From the NCBI GenBank assembly GCA_012744295.1, contig JAAYIB010000011.1, forward strand, positions 1-19,733: DNA of 19,733 nucleotides, read 5' to 3'. The position numbers and the translations under genes are program-made. The notes below the pieces were generated by a model that was not told the origin of the DNA, did no database searches, and worked only from the letters and a program-made list of their open reading frames with translations. How positions within the stretch are numbered: position 1 is the first letter of the stretch; each line of letters begins with the position of its first letter. Shown here in pieces: positions 1-6,500 of this stretch. This DNA comes from Acholeplasmataceae bacterium (GTDB lineage Bacteria > Bacillota > Negativicutes > Acidaminococcales > Acidaminococcaceae).

Positions 1-183
1 GATCACGAAGGCAATCCGATTAACCTTACCTTCAGTCTGCATGCACAACTCAGCAAATTTTGGCATCAAAGCAGGAGGCAAATTGTCAACGCAAAAATAG
101 TTTAAATCCTCCAGAGTACGCATAACCTGCGTTTTACCAGCACCAGACATGCCTGTAATGATTAAAATTCTTGAATCACTCAT
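1..183 (-). CDS. rapZ: RapZ/YvcJ-family nucleotide-binding protein, N-terminal part (runs off the window)
   Basis: Only the first 61 residues are present; the gene continues past the left edge. A Walker A loop GMSGAGKT lies at residues 11-18, followed by the family hallmark LEDLNYFCVDNLPPALMP at about 24-41, which is typical of RapZ (E. coli) and YvcJ (Bacillus). RapZ is an RNase adapter that controls glucosamine-6-phosphate synthase through small RNAs in enterobacteria. YvcJ binds and hydrolyses nucleotides and has a less clear role. The ATG at 183-181 is chosen because a near-perfect ribosome binding site (GGAGGTGAT) sits three bases upstream of it. The frame stays open upstream to about position 306, so a longer form is possible but less likely. 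In Bacillota this gene usually precedes yvcK and whiA, which would lie outside this window. Family assignment is confident; cellular role is inferred. Confidence 0.93.
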   Translation of the reverse strand, partial: MSDSRILIITGMSGAGKTQVMRTLEDLNYFCVDNLPPALMPKFAELCMQTEGKVNRIAFVI

Positions 184-373
184 AATATCACCTCCGCCCT
201 TCAAAGTTTGTCCAAAACTGCCTCTAAGTTGTTTCTTTAATCTAAACGCCATGGCGTCTTTATCTACAAAAAACAATAAGCCAGTATGGCCAATTTGCAT
301 ATACATTAAATATAGTATACTATTTTCGTCTGTCAATTAAAAGTCTCCTGCCCTTTACACTACATAGCAAGTT
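184..373 (-). other. rapZ promoter and leader region, no separate gene
   Basis: This gap separates the bioA terminator from rapZ. It holds a promoter at 309-336 and a transcribed leader of roughly 120 bases. A 12-base perfect palindrome, ACGCCATGGCGT, lies at 246-257 inside the leader. The rapZ frame has no stop from codon 306 to 183, so the leader could be read as a 41-residue N-terminal extension. I see no riboswitch or RNA gene. Confidence 0.6.
309..336 (-). promoter_or_regulatory. Probable sigma-A promoter of rapZ
   Basis: On the minus strand, TTGACA (336-331, perfect -35) is followed after 16 bases by TATATT (314-309, five of six). Initiation would fall near position 300, directly downstream of the bioA terminator. 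This would give rapZ its own transcription, independent of the biotin operon. Confidence 0.65.
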
Positions 374-418
374 GAACAAAAAGCCTGAAACAGGTGAAAT
401 GTTTCAGGCTTTTTGTTC
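374..418. terminator. Strong hairpin terminator of the biotin operon
   Basis: A perfect 19-bp inverted repeat (374-392 with 400-418) encloses a 7-base loop. It lies three bases beyond the bioA stop codon. On the minus strand the GC core GCCTGAAACA is followed by five T residues within the stem, as in a Rho-independent terminator. Because both arms carry A/T runs, it could also work in the other direction, although no gene on the plus strand needs it. Confidence 0.9.
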
Positions 419-420
419 TT

Positions 421-1815
421 TTAAAAGGCGCAGGGATCTGAATAAACGGTTATTTTGCCAGCATCAACTTTTGCAAATACTTCTTGCATGGCTTGTTCCA
501 ACTTGCTGAGCATGTCTTCTATTTCGGCAACGCTGCTAGCCAATGGCGGCATGAAAATTATAACATCACCAATATTTCGCACAATCAGGCCATGCGAGCG
601 TGCCCTCTGGCAGATGCCTCCAGCCATAAGCAATTCCGGAGCAAAGGTTTTTTTCTCTTCTTTATCCAGCATCAGTTCTATGCCGGCAAGCATCCCGCAC
701 TGTCTTGCCTCACCAACATACTTCATCTCATTCATCTTTGCCATATGTTTGGCAATAACAGCCATTTTGGGCGGCAAATTGGCAATAACGTCTTCCTTTT
801 GGAAAATATCCAGGCTGGCAATGCCTGCTGCACAGGCCAAGGGGTTACCGGTGTATGAGTGCCCGTGGTAGAAGGTTTTGTACTCGGTAGGTTCTCCTAG
901 GAATGCATTGTATATTTCGTCCGTGGCAAGAGTTGCGCCGAGAGGCAGATAGCCGCCGGTAATGCCTTTAGAAAGAGTCATCAGGTCCGGACTTATGTCT
1001 TCATTGTCGCAAGCCCACATCTTGCCCGTCCGCCCGAAACCAGTGGCGACTTCGTCAACAATGAGGAGCACGTCGTATTTCTTTGTCAGCTCCCTTACGC
1101 CTTTGATATAGCCCTTCGGCTGCATAAGCATCCCGGCCGCTGCCTGTACTAAAGGCTCAATAATCATTGCTGCAATTTGCCCGGAATTCTCTTTTAAATA
1201 ATTCTCAAGTTCCTGCAAGCAATACTTCAGGAATTCATTTTCGCTTTTTATACCTTTTAATTTGCTATGGTAATAAGATGGACATGTCATCTTGTTTGTG
1301 CTAAAAAGCAAAGGCTTATAAACCTTATGGAAGACGTCGATATTGCCGACACTGACGGCTCCAACAGTATCACCATGGTATGAATCACCAAGATTTATAA
1401 AGCCCTGCTTTTCAGGACGTCCCTTGTGCTGCCAATATTGAAAGGCGATTTTTACAGCAGCTTCGACCGCAGTTGAGCCATCATCGGAGTAAAATACCTT
1501 CTTCAAACCAACGGGAGCAACTGCGACCAGTTTCTCGGCAAATTCAGCTGAAGGTTTATTAATTAAGCCCAATAATGTTGAATGCGCGATTTCGTCTAAT
1601 TGGTCTTTAATCGCCTTGTCTATTTCCGGTCTGCGATGGCCGTGAATATTAACCCACAAGCTTGAGATGCCGTCGTAGTAGCATCTTCCTTCTGTATCGT
1701 AAAGTTTTACACCCTCGCCACGTTCGATAACCAGCTGCTCGTTTTCGTTCCAACCTTTCATCTGCGTAAAAGGATGCCAGATGTAATCCTTATCCATCTT
1801 TTCCCATTTATTCAT
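421..1815 (-). CDS. bioA: Adenosylmethionine/lysine-8-amino-7-oxononanoate aminotransferase
   Basis: Class-III PLP aminotransferase, 464 residues, that converts 8-amino-7-oxononanoate (KAPA) to 7,8-diaminopelargonate (DAPA) in the cytoplasm. Visible motifs are WHPFTQM near the N-terminus (13-19), SSLWVNIHGH at 51-60, VDEVATGFGRTG at 253-264 (D254 for the PLP pyridine nitrogen) and LSKGITGGYLPLGA with the Schiff-base lysine K283. The ATG at 1815 is preferred over an upstream start at 1857 because GGGAGG sits eight bases before it and the homologous region begins soon after. It overlaps the end of bioD by 8 bases, so the two are probably translationally coupled. It is the last gene of the operon. 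The N-terminal half resembles the Bacillus enzyme, which uses lysine rather than S-adenosylmethionine as amino donor; the donor here is not settled. Confidence 0.95.
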   Translation of the reverse strand: MNKWEKMDKDYIWHPFTQMKGWNENEQLVIERGEGVKLYDTEGRCYYDGISSLWVNIHGHRRPEIDKAIKDQLDEIAHSTLLGLINKPSAEFAEKLVAVAPVGLKKVFYSDDGSTAVEAAVKIAFQYWQHKGRPEKQGFINLGDSYHGDTVGAVSVGNIDVFHKVYKPLLFSTNKMTCPSYYHSKLKGIKSENEFLKYCLQELENYLKENSGQIAAMIIEPLVQAAAGMLMQPKGYIKGVRELTKKYDVLLIVDEVATGFGRTGKMWACDNEDISPDLMTLSKGITGGYLPLGATLATDEIYNAFLGEPTEYKTFYHGHSYTGNPLACAAGIASLDIFQKEDVIANLPPKMAVIAKHMAKMNEMKYVGEARQCGMLAGIELMLDKEEKKTFAPELLMAGGICQRARSHGLIVRNIGDVIIFMPPLASSVAEIEDMLSKLEQAMQEVFAKVDAGKITVYSDPCAF

Positions 1816-2548
1816 TTGCTTTTCCTCCCGCCAATTCAATGATTTTATCGAGCGCAACAGACTTTTCTACTATTGCGGCTATTTCCGCAACGTCACCCTC
1901 TTTTATAATTTTTTCTGGCAAGCACGGTAATTTCCCAAGAATGGGGAGGCCTGTCAATTTCTCATAATAATAAAGGTTGCTTTTTCCCAAGACGCCAGCC
2001 GTATTTTCATCCCAACAGTTTACAATTAAGCCCAGTACGTTAAGTCCATGATTTTTGGCGTATTCAACTGTTAATACGGCATGGTTGATGTTACCCAAAA
2101 TAGATTTTACAACTACTATTATGGGAACATTGATTTCTTTAAAAAAGTCTTTAACCAGGTAATCATCGGTCAATGGTGCTGATATTCCGCCGACACCTTC
2201 GACCACCGTCACCTGTTTGCCGGCAATCATCTTAGCAGCCTTTTCAACCATAACCTGCGGTCTGATATTAACACCGGCAAGACGGCTGGCTTGTGCCGGT
2301 GACAGAGCATCCTCCATAACATACGGAACAACTTGATCATGCTCATTTTTGTCTATACCGGCACAAGTCATCAAAAAATCAGCGTCTGTCGATAATAATC
2401 TGCCATCTGCCATTTTTACACAGCCTGAGGCTGCCGGCTTAAAAACGCCTGTTTTTATTCCGCGCATATTTAAGGCCGCTGCTAAAGCTCCACTTACCAC
2501 CGTTTTCCCCAGGTCAGTATCAGTTGCCGTTATTCCTATTGCAATCAT
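1808..2548 (-). CDS. bioD: Dethiobiotin synthetase
   Basis: A 246-residue ATP-dependent carboxylase that closes the ureido ring of DAPA with CO2 to give dethiobiotin. The N-terminal P-loop reads TATDTDLGKT (residues 7-16, lysine K15), where many family members have GTDT; the alanine is a mild variation. VEGVGGISAPL in the middle corresponds to the family's VEGAGG segment that contacts substrate. It begins with an ATG that overlaps the bioF stop by 4 bases (ATGA) and ends within the start of bioA, so translation of bioF, bioD and bioA is probably coupled. Length is normal for the family. Function is confident from motifs and operon context. Confidence 0.94.
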   Translation of the reverse strand: MIAIGITATDTDLGKTVVSGALAAALNMRGIKTGVFKPAASGCVKMADGRLLSTDADFLMTCAGIDKNEHDQVVPYVMEDALSPAQASRLAGVNIRPQVMVEKAAKMIAGKQVTVVEGVGGISAPLTDDYLVKDFFKEINVPIIVVVKSILGNINHAVLTVEYAKNHGLNVLGLIVNCWDENTAGVLGKSNLYYYEKLTGLPILGKLPCLPEKIIKEGDVAEIAAIVEKSVALDKIIELAGGKANE

Positions 2549-3747
2549 TCAGAAGCCTTCTTTCTTCCTAATTCCTGCCATGTTTTAATTATCAAGCCTG
2601 CGGCTTGTTTCAGCTGTTCTTCAGTGTGTGCAGCCGTGACTGTAATTCTGAGCCGGCTTTCCCCCTTAGGAACGGTAGGCGGACGTATTGCGGACACCAA
2701 AAGCCCTTTGTCAGCCAATTGACTTGCAATCTCCATAGCTACCGAAGCCTCGCCAACCATAATCGGAATTATCGGTGTTTCACCTGCCATAAGCGGTATT
2801 TTGGCCTTACTAAGAAGTTCTCTCATCAGCCTTGCATTCGACCAAAGCTTATGTAAATACCCGTTCTTATTCTCCCGCAACAAGTCAAGGGCAGCCCTCG
2901 CTGCTGCTACCGGGGCGGGACCGAGCGCCGTAGAGAAAATAAAGGGTCTGGATTTGTTAATCAGGTAGTCCATGAAAATTTTCTTGCCTGCAACATACCC
3001 GCCTTCCCCAGCCAAAGCCTTGCTCATCGTACCAACCTGCAAATCTATCTTGCCTTGCAAGCCAAAATAAGCTGCGGTACCACTGCCGTCTGCACCAATA
3101 ACGCCAACTGCATGCGCATCGTCAACAATCAATATCGCATTGTATTTTTCTGCCAGTTTGACTAAATCCGGCAAAGGCGCAATGTCCCCGTCCATGCTAA
3201 AGACACCATCAGTAACTATAAAACGGTTACCTGCCGTTTCATCCTCCTCCAGCAAACGTTCCAAATCCTGCGCGCTGGCATGACGGTAAACTTTGACTTT
3301 CGCTTTACTAATCTTGCAGCCATCTATAATGCTGGCGTGGTTAAGTTCGTCGCTGAAAATCACGTCAACCGGTTTAACTAACCCGTAAAGAACGCCAAGA
3401 TTGGTCATGTAACCCGTATTAAAAATTAAAGCACTTTCCGTATGTTTAAAAGCGGCTAGCTCTTTTTCCAAAACTGCGGCTTCAAAATGTCCGCCAGTAG
3501 TAAGCCTCGCTCCGCCTGAGCCCGTGCCGTAATCGCCGGCACTTTTCGCTGCCGCAATTACCTCTGGCGCATGCGTCAAGCCTAAATAATTGTTGCTGGA
3601 AAAAACCAAATACTCTTTGCCGGTTTCATCTATCGCCCTAACAGCATCGAGAAAACGTAAATTCTTTATCTTTCGCGTGAGACCCTGCTCCTCTATTTGC
3701 TTAAGTTCTAATCGCAGCTCCTGCTCCAGCCTAGACGTTTTCCTCAC
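2545..3747 (-). CDS. bioF: 8-amino-7-oxononanoate synthase (KAPA synthase)
   Basis: PLP-dependent alpha-oxoamine synthase of 400 residues that condenses pimeloyl-CoA with L-alanine to KAPA. Diagnostic segments are SSNNYLGLTHAPEV (50-63), SGGARLTTGGHFEAAVLEKE (77-96), VDDAHAVGVIG (208-218, D209) and QVGTMSKALAGEGGY with the PLP lysine K243. The frame overlaps the bioW 3' end by 17 bases. The only conventional start near the expected N-terminus is the GTG at 3747-3745, but its purine-rich GGGAG directly touches the codon, so the start is not certain. The non-canonical CTG at 3729, six codons in, lies after the GGAGGTGAGG block and cannot be ruled out. Coupling to bioW termination is likely. Confidence 0.94.
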   Translation of the reverse strand: MRKTSRLEQELRLELKQIEEQGLTRKIKNLRFLDAVRAIDETGKEYLVFSSNNYLGLTHAPEVIAAAKSAGDYGTGSGGARLTTGGHFEAAVLEKELAAFKHTESALIFNTGYMTNLGVLYGLVKPVDVIFSDELNHASIIDGCKISKAKVKVYRHASAQDLERLLEEDETAGNRFIVTDGVFSMDGDIAPLPDLVKLAEKYNAILIVDDAHAVGVIGADGSGTAAYFGLQGKIDLQVGTMSKALAGEGGYVAGKKIFMDYLINKSRPFIFSTALGPAPVAAARAALDLLRENKNGYLHKLWSNARLMRELLSKAKIPLMAGETPIIPIMVGEASVAMEIASQLADKGLLVSAIRPPTVPKGESRLRITVTAAHTEEQLKQAAGLIIKTWQELGRKKASE

Positions 3748-4501
3748 CTCCCAGAGTAATCAAAACAGCTTGATTCTGTAAATAGGCACATAATTTATCA
3801 ATTTCAGCTCCGGGTTTTACGAAAAAAACTCTCCCGCCGACGGGGCTGCCCATTTCCTTCATTACCGGAATTCTTTTATAACCTCTGCTGCTCGAAGCGA
3901 CATAGCCTGTTACATAATCCGGATCATCAGACCAACATAATTCAGCAACAATCTCTTCTGCCCCCGCAACCTTAGAAGCAAGAATAAGAGCTTCGCGCAC
4001 ATGTTCCCCTGTCAAACCACGACGACATAAATCAGTTTCATAGTTTCCCGAATCAGCACAATCCATTTTGCTGACACGCACTCCACGCTTGCCCAAACCA
4101 TCTAATCGCTCGCCGCTGGCAGCGTCAAAAAGCATAGCTCCTCTCAAGCTATCAGACAAGTCCAAAAGGGCCTCCATACCTTTTTGAGCAGCTGCTCTAG
4201 CTACTCCGGCATTTTCTAGTTCTTGCAAAGCAGCCGCATGGCCCTCGACAACATTTTTAGCCTCAAAACTCTCCATTGTCAGCAGCGGCTTATAAACGAT
4301 GTCTTTCTTCTGCACTTCTTCTACTTTAATGCTGATAAAATCCGCTTGGCCTCTTTGGTGGTTCCGCGCCCTGTCTAGCATGTCCAGGACGGTTTTTTCC
4401 AAGCCCTTATCATTCAAAATGCGCTCAGCACCAGAAATGTGCCGCCCGCCATTTTCATGGGCTCCGCCTTTTGCGGCACGCATCTTTACACTGAATAGCA
4501 T
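3731..4501 (-). CDS. bioW: 6-carboxyhexanoate-CoA ligase (pimeloyl-CoA synthetase)
   Basis: Activates free pimelate with ATP and CoA to pimeloyl-CoA, the entry step of this biotin route. The 256-residue protein follows the Bacillus BioW pattern: FSVKMRAAKGGAHENGGRHI near the N-terminus, ISGAER, SLRGAMLFD, KRGVRVSKMD, VAELCWSDDPDYVTGYVAS and a C-terminal GGRVFFV. The frame is open upstream to 4579, but that start would overlap bioB by 56 bases and lacks a ribosome site. The ATG at 4501-4499 has AGGAGG eight bases upstream and gives the usual family length. It lies 22 bases after bioB. BioW marks the pathway variant that uses free pimelate instead of the BioC-BioH methyl-ester route. Confidence 0.95.
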   Translation of the reverse strand: MLFSVKMRAAKGGAHENGGRHISGAERILNDKGLEKTVLDMLDRARNHQRGQADFISIKVEEVQKKDIVYKPLLTMESFEAKNVVEGHAAALQELENAGVARAAAQKGMEALLDLSDSLRGAMLFDAASGERLDGLGKRGVRVSKMDCADSGNYETDLCRRGLTGEHVREALILASKVAGAEEIVAELCWSDDPDYVTGYVASSSRGYKRIPVMKEMGSPVGGRVFFVKPGAEIDKLCAYLQNQAVLITLGGEENV

Positions 4502-4523
4502 CACCTTTTCCTCCTGTCTAAAT

Positions 4524-5504
4524 CTATATCTGCGCCTTTGTAGCTGGCCGTCCCAAGTCTTCCAACATAACCTTATCATCTTCCGGTCTGCGTCCGCCAG
4601 TCGTTAAATATCCTCCCACCATAATGCCGTTCATACCGCCGTTTAAAGCCAAAGCCTGTAAATCACGAAGGTTAACCTCACGCCCACCGGCAGTACGAAT
4701 AAGAGCCCGTGGCAAAATGAAGCGAAAAACAGCGAAGGCACGCAAGATTTCCAAAGCTGTCAAGCTTTTGTTATCAGCAAAAGGTGTTCCAGGTATCTGA
4801 TTAAGCAAATTTAAAGGGACTGAGTCTATTTGCAAGCGCTTCAGTTCAAAAGCCATCTCAACACGCTGTTCCGGAGTTTCGTTCAAACCTAAAATTCCTC
4901 CTGAGCATACTCTGATGCCAGCATCTTTCGCCGCTTGAATGGTTGACATTTTATCTTCATAAGTATGGGTGCTGCAAACATCCGGGAAATGGCTTGGAGC
5001 AGTTTCAATATTCGCATGGTAACGTGTAACGCCAGCTGCCTTTAGCTCTAATGCCTGTTCCAGAGTCAGAATGCCAAGCGAGGTGCAAACTTCAATGCCT
5101 ACTTCTTCCCTTATTTTACGCAAAGCTTCCAGTATATTTTCAAAATCATCTGCTTTGCTTTGACCACGGCCGCTGGTAACGATAGAAAAGCGGACAGCAC
5201 CAGCATCTTTGGCTTTTTTAGCCGCTGAAACAAGCTCATCTGCTGATAGAAGAGGATATTCCTGAACACCAGTATTATGATGTACTGACTGTGCGCAGAA
5301 TTTGCAATTTTCGGGGCAGCGTCCGCTCCTGGCATTGACAATAGCACAGACATCAACCTCGTCTCCGTTAAATCTTTGTCTGATTCTGTCTGCCATTGCT
5401 AAAAGCAGCATCGTATCCTGGTCTGGTACATTTATCAGTTCAATAGCTTCGTTCCTGGTTATTTCTCCGCCCTTCAGGACTTTTTCCGCGTACTCAATTA
5501 TCAT
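4524..5504 (-). CDS. bioB: Biotin synthase (radical SAM)
   Basis: Inserts sulfur into dethiobiotin to make biotin. The 326-residue protein has the radical-SAM cysteine motif C63-P-E-N-C67-K-F-C70 within SGRCPENCKFCAQS, which binds the [4Fe-4S] cluster, and the NARSGRCPE lead-in specific to BioB. Other family segments are YHANIETAPSHFPDVCSTHT, CSGGILGLNETPEQRVEMAF and PLNLLNQIPGTPF. The C-terminus has RTAGGREVNLRDLQALALNG, typical of the auxiliary-cluster side. The ATG at 5504 follows GGAGG by eight bases. It is the first gene of the operon and is directly preceded by the promoter and BirA-type operator, so biotinoyl-AMP-bound BirA probably represses it. The product is oxygen-sensitive, which fits an anaerobe. 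Confidence 0.97.
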   Translation of the reverse strand: MIIEYAEKVLKGGEITRNEAIELINVPDQDTMLLLAMADRIRQRFNGDEVDVCAIVNARSGRCPENCKFCAQSVHHNTGVQEYPLLSADELVSAAKKAKDAGAVRFSIVTSGRGQSKADDFENILEALRKIREEVGIEVCTSLGILTLEQALELKAAGVTRYHANIETAPSHFPDVCSTHTYEDKMSTIQAAKDAGIRVCSGGILGLNETPEQRVEMAFELKRLQIDSVPLNLLNQIPGTPFADNKSLTALEILRAFAVFRFILPRALIRTAGGREVNLRDLQALALNGGMNGIMVGGYLTTGGRRPEDDKVMLEDLGRPATKAQI

Positions 5505-5516
5505 TAAAAGCGCCTC

Positions 5517-5545
5517 CGTAAACCATTTTTATATTTAAGTTAACG
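5517..5545. promoter_or_regulatory. BirA (biotin repressor) operator of the biotin operon
   Basis: On the minus strand CGTTAACT is followed after 13 bases by GGTTTACG, an imperfect inverted repeat close to the known BirA half-sites TTGTTAACC/GGTTTACAA. The site begins about seven bases after the -10 box, at the expected transcription start, and its far half-site touches the bioB ribosome binding site (GGAGG at 5517-5513). Binding by the biotin-protein ligase/repressor would block initiation. birA itself is not in this window. Confidence 0.82.
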
Positions 5546-5550
5546 ATTAG

Positions 5551-5579
5551 ATTATAGCACTGCCGGCAATCACCGTCAA
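5551..5579 (-). promoter_or_regulatory. Sigma-A promoter of the biotin operon
   Basis: TTGACG (5579-5574) and a perfect TATAAT (5556-5551) are separated by exactly 17 bases on the minus strand. It faces bioB and lies just upstream of the BirA-type operator. This is the only clear promoter for bioB-bioW-bioF-bioD-bioA. Confidence 0.88.
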
Positions 5580-5604
5580 CCACGTTTGGTCCAACGGTTA
5601 ACCT
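5573..5604. promoter_or_regulatory. Possible second BirA-like site overlapping the -35 box
   Basis: The minus strand reads AGGTTAACC, 14 bases, then GGTTGACGG, which is a weaker copy of the same half-site pair. The second half-site includes the -35 TTGACG. Part of the match may simply reflect the -35 sequence, so this is tentative. Confidence 0.35.
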
Positions 5605-5610
5605 TGCTGC

Positions 5611-5642
5611 AAAAGAATAACCGGAGCGATTGCTCCGGTTAT
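5611..5642 (-). terminator. Hairpin terminator after the HAD phosphatase gene
   Basis: A perfect 11-bp stem (ATAACCGGAGC with its complement, 5617-5627 and 5632-5642) has a 4-base loop and is followed on the minus strand by TTCTTTT. It lies 27 bases after the stop codon of the HAD gene and insulates the biotin promoter from upstream transcription. Confidence 0.88.
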
Positions 5643-5668
5643 CGGCAAATTTTCTGTACTTGTGCTCT

Positions 5669-6484
5669 TTACTCTTCAACCTTAATTTGTTGTGTCAAAA
5701 CATTTTCTATAGCCAGTGCTACACCATCCTCATTGTTAGCCGCAGTTACCAGCTTGGCTGCTTCCCTGATCCTGTCATTGGCATTAGCCACGGCAACGCC
5801 TATCCCCGCATTGGCAACCATTTCAAAGTCGTTGTTGGAATCACCAATACACATAATCTCAGATGGCAGGATGTTTCGCTGCCGCGCCAGGGTTTCAATC
5901 GCGTTCCACTTGCTGACGTGGGGATTGATGATTTCCAGAAAATCATTGAAGGAATTTGTTAAATGCACCCTGTCGCCAAACTCTGCCGTCACTTCCTGCT
6001 TGATTTCATCATGTCTGCCGGGCTCCGTCATCATTAAAAGCTTGTGCGGGGCTTTACCCAGCTTGAAAAAGGCTTCGCCCATAGCTACGTAATCAACCCC
6101 GGCAAAGGCGGCATACATTTTTGCGAAGCTGTTTGGTTCCTGCACGAGCAAGGTGTCATTAACATAGGCCTGAACGTAGTAACCTTTTCTGCGGCAAAAA
6201 TTCAGGACGCCCGCAGCCGTTGCTTCCTCCAGCGGCAAGTCAAGCAGCACCTCCTTGGACAAGGCTTCCTTGACCAAGGCGCCGTTATAAGTAATCAAAG
6301 GCACGTCAAGCCCTAATTGGACCGCAAACGGCTCCACCGAGCAGTACATTCTGCCCGTTGCAATTGTAAAAACCACACCCGCTCTCACAGCAGCGTGAAT
6401 TGCGCTTATGCTGCGGGCAGTCAGCGCACCGTCGTCATTTAGCAGCGTACCGTCCATGTCGCTGGCAATCAATTTAATACCCAA
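5669..6484 (-). CDS. Cof-type HAD-IIB family sugar-phosphatase-like hydrolase
   Basis: A 271-residue cytoplasmic HAD-superfamily phosphatase with the C2B cap. Motif I is DMDGTLL with nucleophile D9 and acid/base D11, motif II lies in TIATGRM (40-46), motif III is K192 in SKWNAIETLA and motif IV is GDSNNDFEM with D215 and D219. All catalytic residues are present. Cof/YidA-type proteins dephosphorylate sugar phosphates, flavin nucleotides or similar small molecules; the substrate cannot be told from sequence. The start is a TTG at 6484-6482 with GAGGAG eight bases upstream and motif I in its usual place. It follows the small membrane-protein gene by 16 bases, so the two are probably co-transcribed. 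A link to biotin is unlikely because a terminator lies between them. Confidence 0.93.
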   Translation of the reverse strand: MGIKLIASDMDGTLLNDDGALTARSISAIHAAVRAGVVFTIATGRMYCSVEPFAVQLGLDVPLITYNGALVKEALSKEVLLDLPLEEATAAGVLNFCRRKGYYVQAYVNDTLLVQEPNSFAKMYAAFAGVDYVAMGEAFFKLGKAPHKLLMMTEPGRHDEIKQEVTAEFGDRVHLTNSFNDFLEIINPHVSKWNAIETLARQRNILPSEIMCIGDSNNDFEMVANAGIGVAVANANDRIREAAKLVTAANNEDGVALAIENVLTQQIKVEE

Positions 6485-6500
6485 AATTTTATCTCCTCTT

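Noticed and set aside
149..340. Plus-strand 63-codon frame over the rapZ start
   Set aside because: It overlaps the rapZ promoter, leader and start on the other strand and has no ribosome site or recognisable product.
4502..4579. Extended N-terminus of BioW
   Set aside because: The extra 26 codons would overlap bioB by 56 bases, whereas the ATG at 4501 has an ideal ribosome site and gives the normal family length.
5505..5668. Riboswitch upstream of bioB
   Set aside because: The predicted leader is only about 40 bases and is accounted for by the BirA-type operator and ribosome site; the hairpin further upstream is the HAD terminator.
5586..6092. Plus-strand open frame across the HAD gene end and terminator
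   Set aside because: It runs through a perfect terminator hairpin and antisense to a HAD gene with intact motifs.
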